Numbered from the stretch's first letter, positions 34,988 to 47,639 are shown. The stretch: 64,000 nt of DNA from Dasypus novemcinctus (GCF_030445035.2 NC_080682.1:34268770-34332769), one strand, 5' to 3'. Notes: a model not told the origin generated them from the sequence alone. Numbers and translations are program-made.

Positions 34988-36417
34988 TTTTTTAATGATA
35001 TTTAAGAAATTTATTACAATTTACTTGCAATAACAAACATGTGCTTTGATATTTTTATTACAAAAACTGAGTTTTCGATGAAGGCAGTTTAGCAAGACTA
35101 TAGTTGTGAAAATGATTTTGAATTTAGCAGTGTTTTAAACTTAAACTAAAAATGATGGTAGAACAAAATATCAAGCAGGTGAAAATTTTTCTTTCATATA
35201 TGCATAAATATTTTTCATGTAAGCAAAACAAAGATCAAGGAATAATTAAATTAAATATCAAGGTCAACAACAGAAATATACAGATTTAAAAGGCATTTTA
35301 TTTTACTCATGCTTCCATTAAACACGACTGGTATAAGCAGAGCAAAAAGAATCAGATCAATCTTTACATTTGTTATAGACCAGCGATATTGACCAGACTC
35401 AGACTTTGAATATAGTTCCAATTGAGAGCTTTATTAGCAGCGCGGTGACTGTCTCATTCCTCTGCAGAGGAGAGAGCAGCCCCGAGTCTCAGGGAAGGGG
35501 TGGTTTTATAGCTTTTTAGGAAGGGGGGCGTCTACTAATAAGTGAGCAAGCAAGCAGGCACAGAAGCAGAACACTGTGGTTAGCTGAAGGTAACATATCT
35601 ATGTTTTTTTCTTTTTGAAAGGCTTCTTCTTGTAAGCAGTCCCATATTATTTATTGGCACTCTCCTTACAGGCCATCCTGTTATTTATTGGCACTCTCCT
35701 TACAGACTGTCTTAAGTTATTTATTGGCACTCTCTTTACAGACCGTCTTAAGTCATTTATCTATTTGAAGGCACTTGCAATTCCCACCTCCCAATGTAGT
35801 TCTATTCCTATTTTCCCAATGTGGCCTTACCCCTACACATTCTCTGCAGATGCATTTCAAGAAGTTACACACAATAAAGACCTCTCTCTAGGAGAAAAGA
35901 AAATATTAGAGTAGTTAGGCTCCTGAAAGTTATGACCTTCAAATTTTAAGTCACTCTTTTTGCTCTATTATGAAACTATATGGTTTATCAGAATTTTGCC
36001 AGTCAAAAGAAGGTAAAGCTAACACTGGTGAAATCCGGCCCTAACACACTTGGCAGCAAATTAGGTACAATGAACAGATTTTCCTCTCAATGTGGATTAA
36101 CCATGCTTTTGAAGATAATCACTTCCAATGTGAAATAAACCAGTTAAGTTAAAACAGACAATAATTAAATGGCTATTCAAGGGTATTTCTTGACATGTGT
36201 TCCAGGGACTACCTGAACCAGAATTAGGCAGAGTACTTAAAACAACAAAAATGTGCATTCCTGGCTTAACCACAGACTCTGTGGGGAATGAATCATGGCC
36301 CCTGATAAAGGTATTTCAGGCCCCACCCCAGACCTGTGGGGTTGACCCATCTTTCAAATGTTACTTTGGTTAAGGTCTAACTGAATCAGGTTGCACTTTA
36401 ATCTAGATTTTTGGAGT
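34988..36417 (-). mobile_element. Processed retrocopy of an unidentified transcript
   Basis: CCTATAGGTTTT is duplicated at 34976-34987 and 36418-36429. The T-run at 34984-34993 is the poly(A) tail of a - strand copy. The - strand has AATAAA about 18 bases before the tail. Removing the solo LTR leaves about 960 bases that look like an mRNA 3' UTR; the extreme 5' part (36275-36417) contains MaLR-like sequence. No open frame identifies the source gene. Confidence 0.75.
35371..35837 (-). mobile_element. Solo LTR, same family as 6983-7453
   Basis: It runs on the + strand from TGTTATAGACCAGCG to CTTACCCCTACA, with CATT duplicated at 35367-35370 and 35838-35841. It carries three or four copies of a 'TTATTTATTGGCACTCT' unit of about 45 bases. 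It sits inside the retrocopy, so it is younger than that insertion. Confidence 0.9.
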
Positions 36418-36792
36418 CCTATAGGTTTTGAATGTTCAGAAAGGATGTAAGACTGAATGTGTATTCAAAGTTGCATTCAGACAGAATGTGGGTGAGATGC
36501 TAATTCAAGCTCACCTGAAAGGTGGGTGATATGTTAATTCAAAACCTATCTGGTACTTAGGCAAGCACATAACTAACAAAGAAAGTCATTTTCTTTTATA
36601 AAAGCACCATTTGACTCTGAACCCTGTATAAAAGGGACTTGAAAATCTTGTTTGGGGCTCGGATTTGAAACAGAAAGTTCCTGAGCCTGGCCAACTGCCA
36701 AAAAAAACATGTTTTCCTTCTCAAAATCATTCCTGAGTCCTGGCCTTTCTATTTGCAAATAACTGAAGCTCTCTCAATTTCTACAGCATTAA

Positions 36793-36810
36793 TAGGGGCT
36801 CATCCTGGAT
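36793..36810 (+). other. Primer-binding site, tRNA-Pro type
   Basis: TAGGGGCTCATCCTGGAT matches the proline site known from murine leukaemia virus (TGGGGGCTCGTCCGGGAT) at 15 of 18 positions. It stands exactly where the young relative has an arginine site. Confidence 0.65.
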
Positions 36811-39800
36811 TGCAAATGAAGGCCAGAGATGGTAGCATTTTGCTGCCCCCTCCAGATCCCTGAGGAAGTGGGAGGCCTCAGGTGAACACCAATCATCTTT
36901 GTGCCCCTGGATTAAATTTAATCCAGAAAACATGTGGACAAAATCTAGGATAATGGAATGTCTGAAGGAAAATTCTGGGAACAAAAAAACCTCCGAACAT
37001 GGAAGAAGGTAAAACTCCCCAGAGGGGCATAATCAGGAGAATCTTAGCTTTAATTGCTAGGAAGGGAGGCCAATCACCTCCTGAGAAAACCCCAGTACCT
37101 TCAGAAATTTGGGGGGAATCCATTCTCTCTAGGTCTAGAAAAATGAGAGGAAAAGGGAAAAAGCTTAGCGTTTTGGGTTTGTCTAACTGCATGTTGGAAT
37201 CTGGTACTGGTCTTGTCTCTGCTAAATGAGTGGAGGCTTGATTATGATGCGAAAGGATGTTTATAGGTCCAAGGTCTATCATCCTGGAAATTAGTCTGGA
37301 TTTTTAAAACTTGGTTATAGAAAAATGAATCAGCTTTTCTAGTGAAGTTTAGTGTGGGTGTAAAGTTAAACATTGAAAATGGTCTAGCTGGAAACTTTTG
37401 TTATGGGGCTGAATTGCAAATGATTTCACTTTATATCAGATGTTAATGTTAAGTATTTGTGATGGCTGTGGGGGCAACTGTGCTGAAGAAGATAATATAT
37501 ACATTTTGTGGGTCAGATTAATGACTTGTGCTTCTGTCGGTGTCAGCTAAATGCTGGTGTTGGAGTTGTGTGGTTATATAAAGTGGTGGAATTTGGTTGA
37601 GCTTGAACTCTCCCTTGTGATTGGGAAGGGGGTGAATTGATTATGGGGCAAAACTGTGGAGTCTGGCTGTTTGTGCATGCTCTGCTGTCATATCTCTGCT
37701 CTGCCCCTTTGCTGGGGTTTGGGGGCTGTCCATGTCCATACCATTCACCTAGGTTTGTTGGAGCTGGCCCCAGTCAGGGTAGCTGGGTCCCTGGGAGGTG
37801 CACCAAATTTTTGTAGGTTCTTTTGGCCCATTCTGGTGGAAAGCTGGAAAGGGGTGAGTGGCTTGCCCCTTTTCAGTGAGCCCACACCTTCTATTCATAA
37901 GCCACATTCCTATTTGATTGTTGTGCACCCTATGGCCTGGAAGGGGGGAGGTGAAGGGGATGCAGAGCAGGATCAAAATAAGTGCAATAAAGTTCCCTCT
38001 CTAAGGTGTCAAAGGCCAAAATAAATATGCATTCTGCCCAGGTTCTGTGAGACAATGTAAAAATGCTTTGAAATGTTTTAAAACTGTAAACTTGTCTAAA
38101 GGAAGGAGGCTATTGTTTGAAAACAATGGAACTCTAATCACTTGATAGCCTTTTTAATGGTCTGGCTGGAAACTTCAGGGTTGTGAAACTATAGAGAAAA
38201 AGAAAAGGGATAAACCTCCACTTTAAAATCTGTGTTTGGCTTTTGTTAGTTGCTGGCACCTAAGAATTCATGGTTAAAGGTAGTTTAAAAATGAATCTTT
38301 AAGTGCCAATACTCTCTTGCTGGTGAATTAAATGCATAACTTGCTGATGAGAATTTGTTCCATTACTAGGAAAATGGCAGAACTTCACAGAATTGTTACA
38401 AATAAAATTCTTGTAAATTAATTAATCAAGTTATCCAAATCACCTTAAGGGTAAAACATACTGAAAACTGTAACTAAGAGTTAAGATCATTTAAAGATGC
38501 ATTTACATTATAAAACAAGAAGGATAATAACTGAAATTATAACTGGGTGAATTTAGCCTGAACCTATTATTGTAAGTGTAAATTCTAAACTGATCTTACC
38601 TTCATTTATGGTCACTTCAAGCCTAGCCTCACCCCTTGCCTTTGCTTATGGTTATTTCATAACAGCTTCTACCCCTATAGTTCAGGGAAAAGTGGACATG
38701 GGACATTCCTGTCTCCTGTCCTACTTATATTCATAACCCTGCTTACTCTCATGATTCCAAGTGTGAACTAAATTGCTGCCTGGTGGAATTCTTAACCCTT
38801 GGGGTTGAACAACCACTGGAGTTTTATTGTCTCAAAGAACTGGGAAATCAAGGAGGTCTCCTGCCTTGACTGTTAGGGTCCCTAAGAGTGGCAATTCATG
38901 AGAGAAACCAGTCTCCCTGATGCTTCAATAGCCTTGGTAATTATATACATAGAATTAGTCTTGTTCCTTATCCAAAATTCTGCTAAATGCAAGGTAAAAT
39001 AAAAAATTCTGAAACAAAGAAATTTGTGTTAAAGCATTGGGAACATTTTTGTTACAAGCCATTAATTAAGAACAAAAATTCTTGTGCAAAACAGCATGGT
39101 TATAGTGCAAATTAAGGAAAAAAACTTTTAGAAGTCTTCAGTTATTTTGCAGTCACACTTGTTTTGTAAAAAATGAGTTTTAAGTAACTAAATTATGTTT
39201 CTGTGTCAAACTATTCATGTCTGCCTATTTGCTCATTGTTGGTTAAATATGCAGTTATATAAGTAATATATACTTCTAGAACCTAAATTAAAGTGAACAG
39301 TATATAAAATAATGCAAATTATATGTAACATCAATGAATTGTGTTTCTGTGTCTCACTCTTTGTGTCCGCCTATTTGCTCAATGTATATCTTCGTATATC
39401 AGGATAATAATATCAAACTAACAAAGGAAAATTCTTAAAAGATCTCTATTCAAATTGCTAAAAACTACATATGCAGTTATATGTGTGAATAAATATTCCT
39501 GGAGCCCGAATTAGACTAAGCAGGATGGAAGGGTTCTGATTATAGAAGCTATTGGCAAAGGTCCTCCTCTTTGCAAAAGCTTTGAGAGTGGGACTAGGTG
39601 TGGCAGATTAAACCTAGCTACTAGGCTAGGAAATTAAGTATCAATTCGCCCTGTAATTCCCCAGTTTAAATCTTCTGAGAGCCTTCAAATAAGGGTGGTT
39701 AGTGGTTCTGTTGCCGAATTTCAGTAAGTAAAGAAAGGTCTATAAAAGCTATGGAGAGGTCTTTCCTGGATTATGATTAAACAAATTACATGATTGTAAT

Positions 39801-40881
39801 GTGTTTCAGAATCTGGTAGTCAGTATGCTTTTAAAATTATTCCCAGTTTCAGAACTTAAACAAAGAAAGGAGATTTTGGCTTCCTGTAGGGAAAGGGGGG
39901 GAAAGCAGTCCTTGCTTAGACTATAATGGTTTCAGCTTTATTTAGCTTGGGTGTAATCTCCCTTAATTTATAAATTACCCATTAAATAAATTAACATTAT
40001 ATGTACAAAATCTTTGGAGCAATGAAAATTGTAAGTTCATGTTAATGAAATTAACCTAAAGAAGAAAATTGTAGATATGCTCTCTTAAATAAAGTAAACT
40101 TCTTTAGTTGGTAATTGTAATTTAATAAGTATATTTTGTTGTAGGAGTTGAGAGGTTCAATTATTTGCATACAGTAAGGCCAGGACTCAGGAATAATTTT
40201 TGGGAAGGAAAAATGATTTATTTACAACCGGCTGTGCTTGGAGATTCTCATTCCAAAATCAGCTCTGAACAAGATTTTTGAGTTCCTTTTATACAGAGGA
40301 AGAACCAAATATTTTTTTGTTTCAGTGCTTAATAGGCTTGAATTAGCTTTTAGCTCATTTGGTTTGCATTTTCCCTGAATATTTAAAGTTTATAGAGTTT
40401 GCATTGCTAAACTTTTTCCTGGGACTGGAGTCATTGCCATGGTCACCAAGGGCAGGGCTGCAGCGTCTCACCATCCCACACTCACAAGTCAGGAAAGACA
40501 GCTTAGGTTAAGGCTATCTCTGAAGAGACAAAGAACCTCACACCCATAGCCCAAATCAGTATAAACTCTCTAAAGGGAAAATAAAGCAAGCTAATAAGAT
40601 AAGAATTTAATAGATGGATCCAGAACCTGGCAAAAAGTCCACTAGAACATCAGTAATCCCCAGGATGGCTGCTGGAAAACCCCCACCCCCAAGATTCTGC
40701 TATCCAGAACAAAAACTTCTAGGAATAAGAAAAAGTCCCAGATATTACCCAAAAACTTTATCTTTAGGCCCTCAATGGGAAGCTAATAGGTGGGATAATC
40801 AAAACAACAAATAGCTGCCCACCTCATAACTCCAAAATAGTGCTGCCAAAGCTTAACAAGGCAAGCTTGCATCAAAGGAAA
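36811..40881 (+). other. Interior of older ERV, noncoding
   Basis: Aligns with about 8224-12225 and 13905-14201 of the young ERV, with small gaps. The splice donor is kept at 37009-37010. No retroviral protein signature is visible. A local duplication covers the CTGCCTATTTGCTC-type segment (39215 and 39365). A weak purine tract lies at 40873-40881. Confidence 0.7.
40137..40558 (-). mobile_element. Inverted solo LTR of the same ERV family
   Basis: The + strand reads TGTTGTAGGAGTTGAGAGG to CATAGCCCAAATCA, the reverse complement of the young-ERV LTR. It includes the TATA region (CTTTTATACAG near 40285) and the 'CCTGGGACTGGAG' block. Sequence matching 12225-13905 of the young ERV is missing at exactly this point. 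No clean target repeat is seen. Confidence 0.8.
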
Positions 40882-41248
40882 TGATATGGGCTGTATGGGT
40901 GCTGTGTGTTTCTTCATAAATAACCTGGGCTGGGTGTGTAAGCTAAATGTGTTAATTCAAGCTTTCCTGGAATGTGGAGAGTATGTGTTAATTCAAAACC
41001 TATCTAATACTCAGATAAAATACTTGAAGCTCTAAGAAACTAACAAAAAGTCATTTTGCATATAAGCACTCTTTGACTCCCCACTCCTACATCCTCTTTA
41101 TAAAAGGAACCCAAATATCCTATTCAGGGCTCAGTTTTTATTAGGACATGAGTCTGCTGAGTCCAGCCAGTCATAATAAATCTTCCTTCTCAGCTTCTTG
41201 CATCCTGGCCTTCAGTACTGCATACACCCTACTTCTCTCTCCACAACA
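40882..41248 (+). repeat. 3' LTR of older ERV
   Basis: It runs from TGATATGGGCTG to CTCCACAACA and is shorter than the young LTR because of internal deletions. TATA-like (TTTATAAAAGG near 41098) and AATAAA (near 41175) sites are recognisable. Confidence 0.8.
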
Positions 41249-41252
41249 GTTT

Positions 41253-42675
41253 TAATATTTCTTTTTGTCTTCTGTTTTTTAGCCTGATTTATTTCTAGTG
41301 TGTTGTCTTCAAGTTTATGGATTCTTTCTCCTGCCAACTCCAATTTACACTTGAAATCCTCCTGGGAATTTTTCATTTAAGTTACTCTGGTATTCAACTC
41401 CAGAAATTCTGTTTGGTTCCTTTTTAAAATATCTCTTTACTTAGATTATCATATTGTTCCCTCATTGTTTTCCTGATATATTTTAGTTCTTTCCCCATAC
41501 TTTTCTCCATCTCCTTGAGCAATTTTAAGGTCACTTTTAAAGGCCTTTTTCAGTATGTCCACATACTCATCTTCTTTGCTGTTGCTTTCTGTATATTTAT
41601 CCTTTTCCTTTGGTTGGTCCATCATTTCCTATTGCTTTGTCTTGTAGTATTTTGTTGAACACTGTCCATTTTCATATTTTAAAATATTAACACTTGGATT
41701 TACTTCCTGGGATGTCTTTTCTCTTGGTTTTATATACAGCTGTTGATAAAATAAAGATTTTCTTAATCTCCAGTCTTTCTGCCAGGAGGTTCTACTCAAA
41801 TCTATTGCAGTGTGCTGCACTGCAGGATTTTTTCCTGTTTTTTGGGTCCTCTATCTTATCCTGGGCTTTTTCTTGTTAGTAGGTTTGGACTTCCTCTGTT
41901 TACATGAATTTGGTTTTCCCCTCTCTTTCCCAGGAAACAAACATCCCTCTTCCTGGTATTTGAAGATGTAGTCCTTTGTCTCAGATTGTCAGTCTCTTTA
42001 GATTTTTATACTCCTTTCATTGTCTCACATTGAATTTTTGCCTGGAGGGCAAATTCTGAGAAATTGATTGTTATCAGCCAAATCAGGGCCAGAGACTTAA
42101 GAAGGCAGCACAGACAGGCTTCAAGGAGCCCTGGAGAATGAGGAATTAGGCTACAAGTTTCCTCTACAGCTCCTCAAGCTGAGCTTCCTGGACTGCCCAG
42201 CAGATGTAGCCCTTTGGCTGTCCACCATAGCCCAAAAGAAGCACTGTGTCTTTTTAATTCCCACTACTTCCACTCTTGTCAGTAGCTAGTTGAAAGAATA
42301 GTTGCCCTCAGACCTGGGACCCAGCAATCTGAATTCCCTAATTAAAAGCCCAAATCAGTGACTGTCCATGCCCACCCCTTAAGGAAGAGAATTTTCTTGT
42401 CTTTTCTATCACCAACCAACTAATTAATGACTACACCCAGTGGTGATCTGCCATGAGAGTGAGGCATGGGCACTTGTACCTGCACACAGAGAGCAATTTA
42501 ATGCTGTTTACTACAATTTAACAGCTTCTTCCTCCAGCTCTTCCCTGGATGCTGTTCAGTGGTCTTTTGCCCTCTGGAGTTTCAAAATAGTTGTTTCAGA
42601 CAGTTCATGCCTGTTTAGTAGTTTTTCTGGTGAAACGACTGAGTCCTGGAGCTCCCAACTCTGCCATCTTCCCCA
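41253..42675 (-). repeat. Old L1, 5' UTR and ORF1 start
   Basis: Read on the - strand it begins near 42675 with 'GGGGAAGATGGCAGAGTTGG' and continues 'GAGCTCCAGGACTCAG', an L1 5' UTR start. The ORF1-like coiled-coil text runs to about 41300. Open frames on the + strand (for example 42440-42763) are antisense artefacts. Confidence 0.65.
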
Positions 42676-42689
42676 GAAGATACTTCTGT

Positions 42690-43245
42690 TAAGTATTTAT
42701 CTTTTCACCAATATCATATTCTGTTTCTTATTTAGCATACTGGTAAATCCTAAATGGAGTTGATATGCAACCTCCAATTTTAATCTTCCATGTATTTTTA
42801 AAACTTTCAGAGTTTCATATTAAAAATGGTGATTACTAGTCTATAGATTAGTATCTGGGATGCCCAGGACAGGAAAAGACAATAGAAAATGCAGAAGTTG
42901 TGCCCTTTAACTCTACCAGACATATAATGCTCTAATGTTCTATCATATAGACTATTACATTTATCTGACTAGTGTCCCCATCTCTCCTGTTAATACTTAT
43001 CCATAACTTTAAAATATAATTTATCTCCTCCATGAAATTCTCTTTGAGTTTAAATTATCATTTATAACAGATGTGTATCACATGATAATTTAAATAAGAG
43101 CACAATAATTTTATTAACTATAAATTGTGCATTAGTTATGTTTTCATATTACTTCATTATAAAACTGATTATGAGAGTTTTGAGAAAACTGAACATACTA
43201 TATTCTCATGAAGAGGAAATGGGATTTCAAGGTTTTAGTTATTAT
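42690..43245. other. No gene seen
   Basis: AT-rich sequence with no credible frame or confident repeat. Confidence 0.5.
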
Positions 43246-43410
43246 CTCTTTTTTTTTTTTTTTTTTTGGCGGTTGTTTTTTTTTTTCCCTTATTATTTTT
43301 TCCTTTTTTTAAAATGTTACATTAAAAAAAAATATGAGGTCCCCATGTACTCCCCAACCCCCTCACCCCACGCCTCCCACATCAACCTCTTTCATCATCA
43401 TGGGACATAG
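43246..43410 (-). repeat. L1 3' end fragment
   Basis: The reverse complement of 43310-43405 matches the last part of the L1 3' UTR at 27140-27235 (GGGACCTCATATTTT...). T-runs at 43250-43267 are the A-tail. It is a short, strongly 5'-truncated copy. Confidence 0.75.
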
Positions 43411-44319
43411 CCTGTACAATTAAGGCTTCACTATGTATAGCATGATTAGATTACTCTCCAGACCTATGTCACATGATTTTCCACTGAGAGTTCTTTTTAA
43501 GCAGAGACCAAAGTGCATTCGTGTAATCATTTTTATCATGTAGTTCAATGTTCCAGAATTATTTATTTGTTTCCTAAAGAAAAAAAAATCATCTTGTTGC
43601 TCATCTGTCTCAGAAGAGAATGTGTTTTCTCCTAGGTACATGCTCTGTGAATTTTAAGAAGCAACTGATAAACCAGTGTAGGAATACAACTGCATAATAA
43701 TTATAGCATTCCTTAAGAGTGTGAATTTAGTTCCACAGGTGAAAGGAACACTTTTTCATCACTTACACAATGCTTTAGAAATTATAAGTCTGATCTTCCA
43801 ACTAGAGTACATACTTTAAAAATTACATTAGTGATAGTGTGTCCCACTTTGAGTGGCATTAAAAAATGAATGGTGCCACACTTTCAGGAATCATAGCAGA
43901 AAAATAAGAAGGTCTATCCATATATTTAGTGCAATAAAGCTATAAATATGCCCAGATATTCTTTATTGAAGATAATAGAATAGGGACTACAAAAATAAAG
44001 GACTATATTTAAATTAGGTAAATTTTAACAAGAAGAGATTATCAATTTTCCACTGTACATTGGGTATATGCCAATTCAAGATCATAAACATATTTTTCTG
44101 ATAGATAAATATAAATGTATTTAAATTTATTTCACTAGTTAGCTAATTAATCTAGAGTTTACCATAGTTTTTTGTTTGTTTTTTGCTTGTTTAGTTCATG
44201 GTACTTTTAAGCTGATAGCTTTAACAAAGAATTCCAATTTGGAAGGCTGTTATTTTCTATTTTTAATTGAGAACAAAAATTCAGAATTTTGGGATGTCAC
44301 AATAGAATTGCAATATGAC
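43411..44319. other. No gene seen
   Basis: AT-rich sequence without a recognisable element. Confidence 0.5.
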
Positions 44320-44545
44320 TGAATGGAAATAGCTTATAATGTAGAGTCAGAGAAATCTTAGCTTGAATCCTGGCTCTGCTACTGACTAACGGTGTGGCTT
44401 TGGTCAAGTTAGTGTCCAAAGGGCATCCATTTTCTCATGTATAAGAGTACATAAATTATTTATGTTGCATGTTACTGTGTAGATTACATAAGATAATGTA
44501 CAAAAAAATCCTAACCCCTGTTAGCTACTTAATAATATAAGGTAC
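44320..44545 (+). repeat. MIR SINE relic
   Basis: 'CTTGAATCCTGGCTCTGCTA' followed by a 'TGTGGCTTTGGTCAAGTTA' block is the core of the ancient mammalian MIR. Confidence 0.8.
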
Positions 44546-45149
44546 CTGCTATCATAGATTTCCTTCTTCACAACCACCATTTTTGTGTAACAGTTCTCTT
44601 GTATGTCTGCTACTTTGATTCTGTCTATATGAGTTGTGGAAATTATTTTATTTGAGTTGTCCAGATTGATCATGTTTTGTTCTTTGTTTAATTCAGGATC
44701 TACCTAAGGTTCTTCCTAACCTCTACCTCTTAAAGTGAAATAAGCTACACATAAATAAGAACATTTTAGTATAGCCTAAAAACTAGGTAACAGAAAAACC
44801 TGTTTGAAGAGTAGATTGGATAAAATGGTTAAAACCTATATATTTATTCCTATCATGTTTCCAGATACTTAATATGATGTAGACAATTTCTTTAGTTTGA
44901 CCTGATTAGTATAGGATGGATCTTCATTTGTAAATCATCATCATGTGCTAAAACCAAATGTGAGACAGCAAGAGGTAAGAATATTATATTTTCAATGATA
45001 TCAGGGCAATTAAAGCAAAATATAGTATTATTTTGTTGAGATTTCCAAAAACAGAATGTGTTGACAGAAATGAATTTTTGGTGCCTCATAGCAGAATACT
45101 TTGATTCATTTTGTTTAACCTCAAAAAAAAGTGATTTTTAGCTCTTTTT
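44546..45149. other. No gene seen
   Basis: AT-rich sequence without a recognisable element. Confidence 0.45.
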
Positions 45150-45960
45150 TAAAAATAAATTTTTGAAGTATATTATTCATATAAGAGCATATATAAACAA
45201 TAAGTATAGAGTAAAAGTTCTGAATTTACAAAACAAACACATGTATCATCATACAAGGATCCCATAGTTCTCCCCACTACCACCACTTTGCGTTGTTTTG
45301 AAAAATTGGTAACAAACTATGAAAGTGCATTATCAAAATATTACTACTAACTATAGCTCATGCCATACATTTGGCATATTTCCCCAATATAATAATAATA
45401 TAAAGTATAATTATAATTATATAATACCTTATATTACTATTTTATATTTGTTATCATTCATGAGAGAATATTCACACATTTGTCCTGTTAACCACAGTCT
45501 GTTATCCACCACTGGATTCCATGTGTTTATACAGCCCCATGTGTTGTGCAATCTATTCAAAGTGCTCAATCAGTGGCTCTCATTTTGATCATAAAATTGT
45601 GTTGTCATCACCTAGGACAATTTTAGAGTGTTTTCATTATTATTATTATGGCCCTTAATATTGGAGTAATATTTTCTTGCCATTGTTGCAAATTATTATA
45701 ATATTACTGCTATCATCCATAAATTATATTAGTTGTAATTCCTGTGTATCACCATATTTTAGCACTTCTTAAAAGAAGAACGTTCTTATATTTATACTTT
45801 TAAACACAATCTTCATCAACCACTGAAATCACTGTTATACATTCCCTCGATTATTCTCTAGTTTCCTTTCATAGTCATTTACACCCACAGACTACCCATT
45901 TCAGCCACAATCACATTTATAATTCAGTAGTGTTAGTTATACTTGCTATAATCTATAATG
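45150..45960 (-). repeat. Old L1 3' UTR
   Basis: The text around 45240-45360 ('CATAGTTCTCCCCACTACCA', 'TCAAAATATTACTACTAACT') is the antisense of a conserved L1 3' UTR. A related stretch is at 57960-58400. Confidence 0.6.
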
Positions 45961-46044
45961 CATTACTATCAACTCTATTCATTTCAAAACATTTACAATT
46001 AACCTTATTAATAATGTTGCTTAATGTATGCATTTACTGGATTT

Positions 46045-46120
46045 TATAAAAATGCTTTAGATATACTAAGTAATTTATCCTTATAAAAATGCTTTAGATA
46101 TACTAAATAATTTATCCTTA
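46045..46120 (+). repeat. Tandem duplication of about 38 bp
   Basis: 'ATAAAAATGCTTTAGATATA' with its neighbours occurs twice in a row with one base difference. Confidence 0.85.
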
Positions 46121-46124
46121 TAAG

Positions 46125-46290
46125 AATTCTAAGAGGTGATTCCATTATTACCTAAAAAACAGTTGAGGAAACAGAGGTGTGCCAACTCTAAGCAAGCTGC
46201 TAAAGTCCACATAGCTCTTAAGAGTGATACAATGATTCTAATCTAACTTCCTGACTATAGAGTCCCTATTTTTAAGTGCTTTAGTACATA
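46125..46290 (-). repeat. MIR SINE relic (antisense)
   Basis: The antisense MIR pattern is visible: a 'GTTGAGGAAACAGAGG' block, then 'GCTAAAGTCCACATAGCTCT', then the decayed head. Confidence 0.6.
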
Positions 46291-47639
46291 GAATGAAGGA
46301 ACAGATTGAAATTTCTGTTACTAATAACAATAGCAGGCCTCTAGAAAATGGCATATGAAGCAGTAAAAGACATTACATTGTCATTGATGGAAAAAAGTGA
46401 GGGAAAAGAATCTAGGTAAGAAGAAAATTACTATATTAAAAAATTAGAATCCACTGCTTTTGAAAAATGTTTGATATGTGTAGAATTTGCAGTATTTGAG
46501 CCTGAGTTATTAGTATCAAAACATAAGAATAATTAGAATAATATTAATTGTTATTAGAAGAAGAATGAGGAGGAGGAGGAGAATGTATTAAAGTTGATTA
46601 TAAATGTAAATAGATGAGATTATACAATGATTCTGAGGTTCCATTACATTTTCAATACTAGAACTCTGGTAGATATTGTACTATAAAGTGTGGAATTATC
46701 AGAAAGGACATATCTGAAGCCACAACACTAAATAAGATTTAAAATTAAATAGACAACTCTCACTACTACTTGGGATGTAGAAGTTAATAAAAGACTTTTC
46801 ATCAAACCTGGCAATTTTTAAAGACCAATTATATTAAACACTATAAATTTTCATGAGTCTACCAGAAAAATGAGATTGGAAACATCTAAGAAATTGAGTA
46901 CCAAAGAGGGACAAGCCCCTCAAAGAGGAAATGGACAAATGTACTGTTTCACTTTGACAGAGGGTGAGAAATTATGTGACCAATGTACATGCAGATAGGG
47001 AGAATACAAAAACAACTACGGAATTGTTAAACCTGAGTGTGTGTTACAGTGCCAGCTGGAAAGCAGTGAGCTGTAGAATCAAGGGGATGGTATTCACACC
47101 ATATCTTCTCTGCAGGTTTCTACCAACTATTCATAAGAAAGACTGGGGCAGGCTGAGAGAACTTCAGCCAAGGTCGCTGTGCACCCATAAAATACTAAAT
47201 ATCCTCCTTACTCTTTCTTACTAAATGAGGAACTACTATTACATTACAAATTATAGTTTATTCTTACTTTAGTCTGCCTAACAATAAAAAAAATTAATGA
47301 TGTACTCAGTCATGGAATTGTGCCCACTTTCTGAGAGCATCAACTTGGATAGAAAGCCTTGGCATCTTTATACCCTCTCCCTAATTATCCAACCATAGCC
47401 TAAATCCTTCAATAAGTTCTTTCTTAAACCCTTGTACTTAGAAACTGCACATTTTCCAGCGGCATGTCTTTTTCCTCACAGCAATGAGAAATAAAACCAC
47501 AATGTTCAAAGCACAGATGTTTCTGGTTGTCTATGAATAAATAGTATTGACAATTTCTGGGTCAAAATATCCAGTAGAAAGGATAGAAAATATGCATAAT
47601 TACATAAGTACTTGAACCATAGGGATGGAATCTATAAGG
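46291..47639. other. No gene seen
   Basis: AT-rich sequence. The 86-codon frame at 46964-47224 has no recognisable motif. Confidence 0.5.

Larger units (their letters stand above)
34641..36788 (+). repeat. 5' LTR of older ERV, interrupted
   Basis: LTR sequence is at 34641-34803 and about 36430-36788, ending TTTCTACAGCA. The right part keeps a TATA box (TGTATAAAAGG near 36625). The retrocopy at 34988-36417 splits it. The part 34804-34975 has no match in the young LTR and may be another old insertion. Confidence 0.75.
34641..41248 (+). mobile_element. Older relative of the young ERV, interrupted
   Basis: The LTR start TGATGTGGGCTATG (34641) and the interior (36811 onward) align with the young ERV at 7738-14677. 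The 3' LTR ends CCACAACA at 41248. The flanks are GTAT (34637-34640) and GTTT (41249-41252), a one-mismatch 4-base duplication. Two insertions interrupt the 5' LTR and an inverted LTR interrupts the interior. No coding capacity is visible in any frame, as in the young copy. This suggests that the family was already non-coding when this copy inserted. Confidence 0.85.

Noticed and set aside
46964-47224. 86-codon frame as a small gene
   Set aside because: No recognisable motif, no neighbouring exon signals that I can defend, and this length is expected by chance in 64 kb.
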